NCBI RefSeq assembly: GCF_001303895.1
Contig: NZ_LJSD01000051.1
Span: 451,203 to 515,202, forward strand
DNA length: 64,000 bases
Direction: 5' to 3'
Source: Mesorhizobium sp. 1M-11
GTDB taxonomy: Bacteria > Pseudomonadota > Alphaproteobacteria > Rhizobiales > Rhizobiaceae
Below, piece after piece: positions 9,219 to 17,045 of the stretch (positions are counted from its first letter, which is position 1; the number at the start of each line of letters is the position of its first letter). Below the pieces are notes generated by a model, which saw only the letters and a list, made by a program, of their open reading frames with translations, had not been told where the DNA came from and searched no databases. A program made the translations under genes and the position numbers.

Positions 9219-10448
9219 TCAAAGCCTTGAAGAAAGAGCGGGGACGTCCAGTTGCGACATCACGCCGGACAGTCCGGGGCGCGTCCACGGCCGAAGCAGG
9301 CCCGCGCCGCGGAGCGGAGAATGGTCCCTGGGACCGATGCTGTCGTCGCCCGCGGCTTGCGCCGCGCGGAATGCCGCTTCCGCTTCCTCGGCCGTGCAGA
9401 TCGAGGCGACGTAAGATGGCCTCGGGCCGAGGATCGAGCCGCGCCGGGCGAACTTGTCGTATTCGAGCGGCAAGGTGTTGTAGGCGCCCTCCAGGCCGAG
9501 CCCGCCCTTGGCGTCGATCGCCATCATCTCGTTCATGCACATCTTGCCGCGATCGACGCACATGTTGAGGATGGCCTGGAAGAGGTTGGGATCGACCGTG
9601 GCATAGCGGCGGACCGGCTCATTCTCGCTCGGCCGTTCCAGCTCCAGATAGTTCGCTCTGTCCAGTGTCTGGCCGGCGGCCTTGGCCTTCGCCACCCACT
9701 GGTCGAAGTTGGCCTCGGACTGGCCGTGGAAGGCAAAGCGCATGCCGGAGAAGCCGGCACCGCTGTAGTTCGCGGAGAAGCCCGTATAGCTGCCCTCGTG
9801 GTTGATCACGGCATGCAGCTTGGTTTCCATGCCGGCCATGGAGTAGATCATGCCGGCCAGCGCCGGGACGTAGAAGGAGTTCATCACGCCGGAGGAGGTG
9901 ATGCGGAAATCGATCGGCCGGCCGACAGGTGCCGCCGCCTCGTTGACGGTGGCGATGCCGTATTCGGGATAGATGAAGAGCCACTTCCAGTCGAGCGCCA
10001 CGACCTCGACCTTGAGAGGCCGATGTTCTTCCGTCACAGGCTGGCCGGGTGCAATCCTGTCGAGACGGCGATACGGGTCGAGCAGGTGGGTGCCGAGCCA
10101 CGTCAGCGCGCCAAGGCAGATGATGATGAGCAGCGGCGCCGCCCAGATGACGAGCTCCAGCTTGGTGGAATGGTCCCAGTCGGGCTTATAGGTGGCCGAT
10201 GCATTGGACTGCCGGTATCGCCAGGCGAAAAACACCGTCAGCGCCATCACAGGGAGGATGATGACCAGCATCAGCAGCGTCGACACCACGAGCAGGTCCC
10301 GCTGCTGCGCGGCGATATCGCCCGAAGGCGCGAGGACCACGAAATCGCAACCACTGAGCATGACTGCCAGAGGCAGGATCAGCAGGCATCCGAGCCAGCG
10401 GCCGAACCTGCGCGAAGAGAACCGCAAAGAGAACCAATGTGTGGACAT
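9219..10448 (-). CDS. cyoA: Cytochrome o ubiquinol oxidase subunit II (lipoprotein)
   Basis: 409 residues. The lipoprotein signal ends in LSGC (about residues 31-34). Two membrane helices follow, then a periplasmic cupredoxin-like domain (ALDWKWLFIYPEYGIATVN) in which the CuA ligands are absent, as in quinol rather than cytochrome c oxidases. The C-terminal tail after about residue 300 is longer than that of E. coli CyoA. It is the first gene of the oxidase operon. An operator-like palindrome lies about 70 bases upstream of the ATG at 10448. Confidence 0.95.
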   Translation of the reverse strand: MSTHWFSLRFSSRRFGRWLGCLLILPLAVMLSGCDFVVLAPSGDIAAQQRDLLVVSTLLMLVIILPVMALTVFFAWRYRQSNASATYKPDWDHSTKLELVIWAAPLLIIICLGALTWLGTHLLDPYRRLDRIAPGQPVTEEHRPLKVEVVALDWKWLFIYPEYGIATVNEAAAPVGRPIDFRITSSGVMNSFYVPALAGMIYSMAGMETKLHAVINHEGSYTGFSANYSGAGFSGMRFAFHGQSEANFDQWVAKAKAAGQTLDRANYLELERPSENEPVRRYATVDPNLFQAILNMCVDRGKMCMNEMMAIDAKGGLGLEGAYNTLPLEYDKFARRGSILGPRPSYVASICTAEEAEAAFRAAQAAGDDSIGPRDHSPLRGAGLLRPWTRPGLSGVMSQLDVPALSSRL

Positions 10449-10518
10449 ACAAACGTCCGCCCGTCATTGTGCACTGCAAGATATGCCATGGAGTAACCGA
10501 GCCGGACGCGGCCACGAC

Positions 10519-10537
10519 ATTGGACAATTTGTCCAAT
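10519..10537. promoter_or_regulatory. Operator-like palindrome upstream of cyoA
   Basis: ATTGGACAA-T-TTGTCCAAT is a perfect 9+1+9 inverted repeat in the divergent region between cyoA and the MFS gene at 10738. Its symmetry and size fit a dimeric repressor (TetR- or Rrf2-like). It is not a FixK/FNR box (TTGAT-N4-ATCAA). The regulator is unknown. Confidence 0.55.
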
Positions 10538-10600
10538 CCCCCCGCCGAGTGCGATGCATCAAGATTTTATGTGCACCGCGGCAAAATCTCCGGGGCCGAT

Positions 10601-10705
10601 GGAGCGGAACGAATTCCGCTCCTTCTCTTTGGTTTTACTGTATGGTCCCTGTCTGAAAAGTCAGCAACTTTTTACCGCGCTGACCTTCGGTTCGAGATCA
10701 TGCTC
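10601..10705. repeat. Intergenic hairpin and partial rhizobial repeat
   Basis: A perfect 9-bp stem (10601-10609 with 10614-10622, loop CGAA) is followed about 75 bases later by one arm of the rhizobial palindrome, GATCATGCTC at 10696-10705. Both lie upstream of the MFS gene and look like mosaic-repeat remnants rather than a promoter. Confidence 0.5.
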
Positions 10706-10737
10706 TAGCATTGGGGGTGCCGGCCGGCACCGTAGAG

Positions 10738-12066
10738 ATGACTGAAGCGACAAAAGCCGAACGCGACGCCCGCGTCGTATCCGACCACCATGGCGTCAAT
10801 CCCGGAGACATCGCCGTTGGCGTCGTCATCGGCAGGACGTCGGAGTTCTTCGACTTCTTCGTCTACGCCATCGCCTCGGTGATCGTCTTTCCGAAGCTGG
10901 TGTTTCCGAACACCGACCCGCTGACGGCCACCGCCTACTCCTTCGCCATCTTCGCGCTCGCCTTCCTGACGAGGCCGCTGGGAACGATCCTGTTCATGGC
11001 CGTCGACCGGCGTTATGGACGCAGCGCCAAACTGACCGTCGCTCTTCTTTTGCTCGGCACCTCGACCGTGGCCATCGCCTTCCTGCCGGGATATGCCACC
11101 ATCGGCGCGGCGTCGGCCTGGCTGCTGGCGCTGGCGCGGATCGGCCAGGGCATCGCCTGGGGCGGCACCTGGGACGGCCTGCCGTCGCTCTTGTCGCTCA
11201 ACGCGCCCGAGCATCGGCGCGGGCTTTATGCGATGGTGCCGCAGCTCGGCGCTCCGATCGGGCTGATCGTGGCGAGCACGCTGTTCGCCTTCTTCGTCGT
11301 CAACCTGTCGGCCGAGGATTTCTTCGGCTGGGGCTGGCGTTACCCGTTCTTCGTCGCCTTCGCCATCAACGTCGTCGCGCTCTTCGCCAGGCTGCGCCTA
11401 GTCGTCACGCCGGAGTTCGCGCGGCTTTTCGAAAATGGCGAGCTCCAGCCGACGCGGATCCGCGAGACGATCAAGGCGGAAGGAGGCCTTGTCGTCGTCG
11501 GCGCGTTTGCGCCGCTGGCGAGCTTCGCCCTTTTCCATATGGTGACGGTGTTTCCTCTGTCGTGGGTCTTCCTGTTCACGAAGGAAGGGCCTGGACGTTT
11601 TCTCATGATCGAAGCAGGCAGCGCCGTGTTCGGCCTGCTGGCCATCGTCGCGTCCGGCCTGATTGCCGATCGCATCGGCAGACGCTCGCTGCTGTTCAGC
11701 ACGGCAATCGCGATCGCCGCCTTCAGCGGCTTCGCGCCGCAGCTTCTCGACGGCGGCACGGCAGGCGAGATCGCCTTCATGGTGCTGGGCTTCATCCTGC
11801 TCGGCCTGTCCTTCGGGCAGTCCTCGGGCGTGGTCGCGTCGCGCTTCTCGCGCCGGTACCGCTATACGGGCTCGGCCATCACATCCGACCTGGCGTGGAT
11901 GTTCGGCGCAGGCTTCGCGCCGCTGGCCGCCCTGCTGCTTTCAGCCAATTTCGGTCTGATCTCGGCCGGCGCCTATCTGCTCTCCGGCGCCATCTGCACG
12001 CTCGTCGCGCTCTGGATCGCCGGACAGGCGATCGACCGCTGGGGTGACAACCGCGCGGCCGACTAG
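10738..12066 (+). CDS. MFS transporter, metabolite:H+ symporter-like
   Basis: About 442 residues with 12 predicted membrane helices. After the acidic N-terminus comes GRTSEFFDFFVYA, as in the MHS branch that contains KgtP, ShiA and ProP. The loop RPLGTILFMAVDRRYGRSAKL corresponds to the MFS helix 2-3 motif (partly degenerate, DRRYGR), and the helix 8-9 counterpart is ADRIGRRSLL. The substrate cannot be named; MHS members carry organic acids or osmolytes. I chose ATG 10738 (MTEATKAERD); a TTG nine codons upstream lies in repeat-derived sequence. It is monocistronic and followed by a mosaic repeat. Confidence 0.85.
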   Translation: MTEATKAERDARVVSDHHGVNPGDIAVGVVIGRTSEFFDFFVYAIASVIVFPKLVFPNTDPLTATAYSFAIFALAFLTRPLGTILFMAVDRRYGRSAKLTVALLLLGTSTVAIAFLPGYATIGAASAWLLALARIGQGIAWGGTWDGLPSLLSLNAPEHRRGLYAMVPQLGAPIGLIVASTLFAFFVVNLSAEDFFGWGWRYPFFVAFAINVVALFARLRLVVTPEFARLFENGELQPTRIRETIKAEGGLVVVGAFAPLASFALFHMVTVFPLSWVFLFTKEGPGRFLMIEAGSAVFGLLAIVASGLIADRIGRRSLLFSTAIAIAAFSGFAPQLLDGGTAGEIAFMVLGFILLGLSFGQSSGVVASRFSRRYRYTGSAITSDLAWMFGAGFAPLAALLLSANFGLISAGAYLLSGAICTLVALWIAGQAIDRWGDNRAAD

Positions 12067-12074
12067 ATTTTACG

Positions 12075-12200
12075 CATGTCATCATCGCAAAACCGCGACA
12101 CGCTTTAGAGCAATTCCAGGAAAAGTGCGTAGCGGTTTTCGTCCGGAATTACAAAAAACAAAGAGTTAGAGTGTTTCCGCGTTTCCGGAAAACCGGAAGC
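12075..12200. repeat. Rhizobial mosaic intergenic repeat
   Basis: The block around 12105-12180 has the wording of a common Mesorhizobium-type dispersed repeat (AGAGCAATTCCAGGAAAAG, then GTCCGGAATT and AAAGAGTTAGAG). It is followed by a CCGGAAAACCGG palindrome at 12185-12196. It fills the space between two converging genes and may also end transcription. Confidence 0.7.
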
Positions 12201-12202
12201 CT

Positions 12203-12973
12203 CTAGACGATCTCCTCGGAGAAAGCCCGCATCGCGCCGACGACATAGTCGGCGAGACCCTGCGACTGCGCCTCGAGGCTGGAACGAAAATGCGGGTTTC
12301 CCGCGATCGCATCCACGGCATTGAGAAAACCGGCCTTTGAAAGCGGTGCGGGCGCGGTTTCGTTGAGGAGGCCGAGGAAACGACGCGCGATTGCGCGCAC
12401 CTCGTTGGAGTCTGCTGGACGATTCTGCGAAAGCGCCACCACGAACTCAGCCCGTATCGCCTGGAAGCCACCAATGATGCGCTTGCCATCGGCTTCAGTC
12501 CAACCGCTCATGAGGTCATTTCGCCGCTTGATGCTTGCTTCCGCTGCTGACCCGTATCGATCTATCGCCCATTGATCCTGTGCAGCCCACCGCTTTGGAT
12601 CGAGACCTTTGTAGAATGCTTTCTCGTTCATTGGAGTGTCTCCTTCTATTTGGGCCAAAGTGTCGTCGATGGTCTGGATCAGTCGCTTGTAGCGGCGAAC
12701 CTCGCCCTGGAGCCTCTGGCGATGCGATCGGAGAGCGGCGGCTTGATCGAAGTCCGGCGCGTCCAGTATTTTTCCGATCTCCCCAAGCGGAAACCCGAGT
12801 TCCCGGTGGAAGAGTATTTGCTGCAGTCGAAGCAGTTCTTCACACCCATAATACCGGTACCCGTTACCCCCTATATGTGCTGGTTTGAGCAAACCGATTT
12901 CGTCGTAATAATGCAGGGCGCGAATGGACACGCCCGAAAGCTCTGCAAGCTGTTTCACGGTGTGGTCGCGCAA
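12203..12973 (-). CDS. MerR-family regulator with TipAS-type ligand domain
   Basis: 256 residues. A MerR winged helix (about 1-70: TVKQLAELSGVSIRALHYYDEIGLLKP) leads into a dimerisation helix (about 75-115). A TipAS-like drug-sensing domain follows (FYKGLDPKRWAAQDQWAIDRYG onward). TipA-type regulators bind hydrophobic or thiopeptide ligands and activate their own or efflux promoters. I prefer the TTG at 12973, preceded by GGGAG, over the GTG at 13015. The GTG overlaps the operator, and the promoter would place the transcript start after it. The neighbouring MFS gene on the other strand is not obviously its target. Confidence 0.85.
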   Translation of the reverse strand: MRDHTVKQLAELSGVSIRALHYYDEIGLLKPAHIGGNGYRYYGCEELLRLQQILFHRELGFPLGEIGKILDAPDFDQAAALRSHRQRLQGEVRRYKRLIQTIDDTLAQIEGDTPMNEKAFYKGLDPKRWAAQDQWAIDRYGSAAEASIKRRNDLMSGWTEADGKRIIGGFQAIRAEFVVALSQNRPADSNEVRAIARRFLGLLNETAPAPLSKAGFLNAVDAIAGNPHFRSSLEAQSQGLADYVVGAMRAFSEEIV

Positions 12974-13000
12974 TCGATCATCTCCCGCCGATCTGGTCGT

Positions 13001-13031
13001 AACCTGGACCCTCACGCCACGTGAGGGTCAA
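13001..13031 (-). promoter_or_regulatory. MerR-type promoter with dyad in a 19-bp spacer
   Basis: On the minus strand, TTGACC (13031-13026, -35) and CAGGTT (13006-13001, -10) are separated by 19 bp filled by a perfect dyad: GACCCTCAC (13007-13015) and GTGAGGGTC (13021-13029). Overlong spacers carrying a dyad are the hallmark of MerR-activated promoters, so the regulator at 12203 probably controls itself here. The rest of the 13032-13340 gap shows only a small GCCTCC/GGAGGC hairpin at about 13080-13095. Confidence 0.75.
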
Positions 13032-13340
13032 GCCATAGATTTCGACCGACATCCGCAGCGAAAAATCGAGCCGACCGCTGCCTCCAAATGGAGGCTCGCG
13101 ACAGTATCCCATAAAGGCTTCCCAGCCCCTGAAGGCGAAGACGGGTCAAATGCCCGGCCAGCGACAATGTATTGCTGCTACGTCGTGGATGCGAAGCTGC
13201 CGAAGCCGGCTGGTTTCATGGCGCCGGCCGATCCAATCGACGCGCTCACGGGTAGATTCTTTTCCTTTTGACTTAATGTTCCATCTTCCGAAATTCTCGT
13301 TTCTCGGCTAGGCAAGTGGAGGGCAGCAAGGGGACAATCA

Positions 13341-13781
13341 ATGGCCGACGACAACAAGGTTTCAAACGACCTCGTTACTGAACTTACCGCCGCGATCGTG
13401 GGGGCGTATGTCACCAAGAATCCGGTACCGGTATCCGATTTGCCCGGCGTCATCGCCAGCGTGGCCGATAGCATCGGCCGCTTGGGGCAAGGCCAGGCGG
13501 AAGTCGCGCCGGAACCTCAGAAGCCGGCAGTTTCGATCCGGAAATCGCTCACCCACGATTATCTCATCAGCCTGGAGGACGGCCAGCAATACCGCACGCT
13601 CAAGCGCCATCTCGGAAAGCTCGGCCTCACGCCTGAGGAATACCGTGCGAAATGGGGCCTTCCCGTCGATTACCCGATGGTTGCGCCGGCCTATGCTGCG
13701 AAGCGGTCCGAACTGGCCAGGAGCCTCGGCCTCGGCCGGAAGCCTGGTACGAAACGCGGCAAGCCCAAGGGCAAGGCCTGA
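13341..13781 (+). CDS. MucR/Ros-family regulator lacking zinc ligands
   Basis: 146 residues. The MucR/Ros fold is clear: LVTELTAAIVGAYVTKNPV at the N-terminus, then DYLISLEDGQQYRTLKRHL and GLTPEEYRAKWGLP, ending in a basic tail. In Ros the zinc finger uses Cys-X2-Cys and two His. Here the Cys positions are Ser and Asp (LISLEDG), one His remains (KRH) and the distal His is lost (LGKLGL). Zinc-free MucR-family paralogues are known from Mesorhizobium, so the protein may still bind AT-rich DNA and act as a global silencer. The start ATG at 13341 is the natural N-terminus (MADDNKVSND). Confidence 0.88.
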   Translation: MADDNKVSNDLVTELTAAIVGAYVTKNPVPVSDLPGVIASVADSIGRLGQGQAEVAPEPQKPAVSIRKSLTHDYLISLEDGQQYRTLKRHLGKLGLTPEEYRAKWGLPVDYPMVAPAYAAKRSELARSLGLGRKPGTKRGKPKGKA

Positions 13782-13838
13782 ACAGGTATCCGGCGGCCAG
13801 TGCACCCGGCTGCCGCGCCATTCATTCGACACAACCGC

Positions 13839-14195
13839 TTATGACGGGCGCGCGCATGTCAACCGCACATGCACTTGCCTGCCTGCGATGAGAGCCGGTT
13901 CCGCCGCAAGGACGAGCGTTTTCGGCTCCATTCTCTTGAGTGCCACGATCCCTTCCAGCACGGTCTGTCGAACCCCTTCGACGTCGACGCTGCTGGTATA
14001 GGCAGCCAGCGCCGACATGCATCCGCATGCGCCGATCGGCTTGTGTCCCTGGAAGTCGACGACGGCCGAAACGATGTTCGTTTCCGTTCGCAATTCCGTG
14101 GCCCTGGGCGTCACGCAGGCGGCAAGGTCGTTCTGAAAGACGACATTGTCCGCGCCCGCTGCGGCGACGGCGCTGCCGAACAGTGCGACCAGCAT
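13839..14195 (-). CDS. DUF2195 family secreted protein
   Basis: 118 residues from ATG 14195. The hydrophobic N-terminus LVALFGSAVAAAGA looks like a short signal peptide. The mature part contains the DUF2195 Cys pattern: AACVTPRATEL, GACGCMSALAAYTS and a final VRLTC. Function unknown; the family is small, periplasmic and Cys-containing. The frame is open upstream into ftsK, so the start could be slightly earlier, but the ATG gives the cleanest signal sequence. It lies 62 bases downstream of ftsK on the same strand. Confidence 0.65.
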   Translation of the reverse strand: MLVALFGSAVAAAGADNVVFQNDLAACVTPRATELRTETNIVSAVVDFQGHKPIGACGCMSALAAYTSSVDVEGVRQTVLEGIVALKRMEPKTLVLAAEPALIAGRQVHVRLTCARPS

Positions 14196-14256
14196 TGCGC
14201 CTTGGACGGATGCGACACGACAGCAACCCGGCTTCGAGGTGACCAGACGATCCCGG

Positions 14257-16779
14257 TTATCGGATGATCTCGCGCTTGCCGACATGGTTGGGCTCTCCGA
14301 CGATGCCTTCCTGCTCCATGCGCTCGACGATCGAGGCGGCACGGTTGTAGCCGATGCCGAGGCGCCGCTGGATGTAGGAGGTCGAGCACTTCTTGTCGCG
14401 CAGCACCACCTTGACCGCCTCGTCATAAAGGTTGTCGCCATCCTCGGCGCCCATGCCGCTCTTGTCGAACACCGGGCTGTCGTCGACCTCGGGCAGTTCT
14501 TCCTCTTCATCGGCGGTGACCGTCTCGAGATATTCGGGCCTTCCCTGCGCCTTGAGGTGGTTGACGACATGCTCGACTTCGGCGTCGGAGACGAACGGGC
14601 CATGGACGCGGGCAATGCGGCCGCCGCCGGCCATATGCAGCATGTCGCCCTGGCCGAGCAGCTGTTCGGCGCCCTGCTCACCGAGGATGGTGCGCGAGTC
14701 GATCTTCGACGTCACCTGGAAGGAGATGCGGGTCGGGAAGTTGGCCTTGATGGTGCCGGTGATGACGTCGACCGAAGGACGCTGCGTGGCCATGATCAGA
14801 TGGATGCCCGCGGCGCGCGCCATCTGGGCGAGGCGCTGGATGGCACCCTCGATCTCCTTGCCGGCGACCATCATCAGGTCGGCCATCTCGTCAACGATGA
14901 CGACAATGTAGGGCATCGGCGCGAGGTCGATCTCCTGTTCCTCGAACACAGGCGCGCCGGTGCCTTTCTCGAAGCCGGTCTGCACCTGCATCACCACGAC
15001 CTCGCCCTTGTCGCGGGCGACCGCCGCGCGCTGGTTGTAGCCGTCGATGTTGCGCACGCCGAGCCGCGCCATCTTGCGGTAGCGGTCTTCCATCTCGCGC
15101 ACCGCCCACTTCAGCGCGGTGACCGCCTTCTTGGGGTCGGTGACGACCGGCGTCAAAAGATGCGGGATGCCGTCATAGATCGACAGTTCCAGCATCTTTG
15201 GATCGACCATGATCAGGCGGCACTCTTCCGGCTTCAGCCGGTAGAGAAGCGACAGGATCATGGTGTTGATGGCAACCGACTTGCCCGAGCCGGTGGTGCC
15301 GGCGACGAGCAGATGAGGCATCTTGGCGAGTTCGGCGATAACGGGCTCGCCGCCGATGGTCTTGCCCAGGCAAAGCGCCAGTTTGCAGCCCGTGTTGCGG
15401 AAGCCGTCGGACTCGATCAGCTCGCGGAAATAGACCGTCTCGCGGGTTTCATTGGGCAGTTCGATGCCGATGACGTTGCGGCCAGGGATGACAGCGACAC
15501 GCGCCGAAATAGCCGACATCGAGCGGGCGATGTCGTCGGCGAGGCCGATGACGCGCGAGGACTTCACGCCCGGCGCCGGCTCGAACTCGTAGAGGGTGAC
15601 GACGGGGCCGGGGCGGACATGGATGATCTCGCCCTTGACGCCGAAATCCTCGAGCACGCTTTCGAGAAGATCGGCGTTCTGCTCCAGCCGCTCCTGCGAC
15701 ATGTAGAAGCCCTGCCCTTCCGGCGGCAGCTGCAGCAGCTCTTCCGAGGGCAGCTCATAGTCGCCCGGCCCGACCTGCGCCGCTTCGCCAATCATGGGCA
15801 GTGACGGTGATTGGCGTGGGGCCGGCATGGTGATTTCGACAGTGCGCGACGGAGCGGCCGGCGCGGCGTCGTTTGCGGCAACGGGCCTGTTGGCTGAAAT
15901 GGCCACGGCGGCTGGCGTTTCAACGGCGGATGTCGCGGCCTCGACGACCGCTGCCGGAGCCTTGACCGTTTCCACGGGCGTCAGCTGCATCGAAGCCGAT
16001 ACCTCGATGACCCTGTAGAGAGACGTCGCATCGGGCGCCACGACCGGCCTTGGTTCGTGCAGGCGCGCTGCGGGGACCTCGGCCTTTACGGGCACCGCAG
16101 GTGCCGACACCGGAGCAGGCGCCGTTGTCGGCTGCGGCACGAAGCCGGAAGCGAACTCGAAGAAAGCGTGGTCTGAAATATACGACCAGCGCGCGCTGCG
16201 CCGCGGCGCCGCGGCCTTGGCCGCCGGCTGATGCGTTGCAGCCTGGACGGTAGCGGCCGCTGCCGGAGTTGCAACGGTGGGAGCTGCCCGGGCGATGGGC
16301 GCTCCGGGTGAAGGGGCGACGGGTGCGGCTGGTGTTTGATCCACGACGCGCCTGGCCTGGCTCAGTTGTGGAGACGGCGCCGCGGCTCGCGGCTCAGCCG
16401 AAGCCGGCCTAGCTGTTACGGCCGGGGCCGGCGTGCGCGGCTGTGAAATGGAGCCGGCAGCCTGTTCAACGGGCTCGTGATGTTCATCCTCCGGCTTGAT
16501 CTTCTTGATCTCGCGGTCGGGCGTGCGCGTGAAGCGCACATTGGGCGCCAGGAAGAAATAGTCCTGCCATTCCGGCCGGGCAAATTCGCCCTCGCCGCCG
16601 AAATTGGGGAACACCGCGCCATCGCCCTGGGGCTTCACATATGTGTGTGCGTTGCCGTCGCGTCTGGCGATTCGGCCGGCGAAGTCAATCGCCGGCGGCG
16701 TGGTCTCGTGGCGGTGCGGCTCATCCTCCTCAAGCGCAACAGCCGTCAGATTTGCCCGAGAAAAACGCGTGGATGCCAT
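14257..16779 (-). CDS. ftsK: DNA translocase FtsK, soluble paralogue without membrane domain
   Basis: 840 residues. There is no N-terminal four-helix membrane domain: the protein begins with about 100 polar residues and a long Pro/Ala-rich linker. It continues into the FtsK motor with Walker A AGTTGSGKSVAIN (about 490) and Walker B IVVIVDEMADL (about 628), and ends in a winged-helix gamma domain (YIQRRLGIGYNRAAS, about 815) that normally reads KOPS sequences. Alphaproteobacteria often carry a second FtsK of this type beside the membrane-anchored one; it moves DNA during chromosome segregation or dimer resolution. The start at ATG 16779 (MASTRFSRAN) gives a conserved-looking N-terminus; extra upstream codons look non-coding. 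Confidence 0.88.
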   Translation of the reverse strand: MASTRFSRANLTAVALEEDEPHRHETTPPAIDFAGRIARRDGNAHTYVKPQGDGAVFPNFGGEGEFARPEWQDYFFLAPNVRFTRTPDREIKKIKPEDEHHEPVEQAAGSISQPRTPAPAVTARPASAEPRAAAPSPQLSQARRVVDQTPAAPVAPSPGAPIARAAPTVATPAAAATVQAATHQPAAKAAAPRRSARWSYISDHAFFEFASGFVPQPTTAPAPVSAPAVPVKAEVPAARLHEPRPVVAPDATSLYRVIEVSASMQLTPVETVKAPAAVVEAATSAVETPAAVAISANRPVAANDAAPAAPSRTVEITMPAPRQSPSLPMIGEAAQVGPGDYELPSEELLQLPPEGQGFYMSQERLEQNADLLESVLEDFGVKGEIIHVRPGPVVTLYEFEPAPGVKSSRVIGLADDIARSMSAISARVAVIPGRNVIGIELPNETRETVYFRELIESDGFRNTGCKLALCLGKTIGGEPVIAELAKMPHLLVAGTTGSGKSVAINTMILSLLYRLKPEECRLIMVDPKMLELSIYDGIPHLLTPVVTDPKKAVTALKWAVREMEDRYRKMARLGVRNIDGYNQRAAVARDKGEVVVMQVQTGFEKGTGAPVFEEQEIDLAPMPYIVVIVDEMADLMMVAGKEIEGAIQRLAQMARAAGIHLIMATQRPSVDVITGTIKANFPTRISFQVTSKIDSRTILGEQGAEQLLGQGDMLHMAGGGRIARVHGPFVSDAEVEHVVNHLKAQGRPEYLETVTADEEEELPEVDDSPVFDKSGMGAEDGDNLYDEAVKVVLRDKKCSTSYIQRRLGIGYNRAASIVERMEQEGIVGEPNHVGKREIIR

Positions 16780-17045
16780 GCTGGAGACTCGCCGGTTTGA
16801 ATGCCCCCTGAGACATAGGAACCGATGGTTAACAGTTCCTTCCGAAAACGGGCTGGATGAGAGGAAGAACACTCTCAGATGTCCTGACGACGAGAGCCCC
16901 GTTTGTCCGGGCGAGTGGAACCCCGTCAGCTTTGTAACTCACACCATCCGATATCCAGGCCTACGTTCGTCAGACGGAACGCCAGCGAAACGCGAAGCCG
17001 CGACGGCTGACCGGTTTGGCTGCACACGACGGAAAGGAGAGCGTA

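Noticed and set aside
13822..16274. Several 100-550-codon plus-strand frames opposite ftsK and DUF2195
   Set aside because: Antisense to well-supported genes; rich in His/Asp/Arg runs typical of reverse-strand artefacts.
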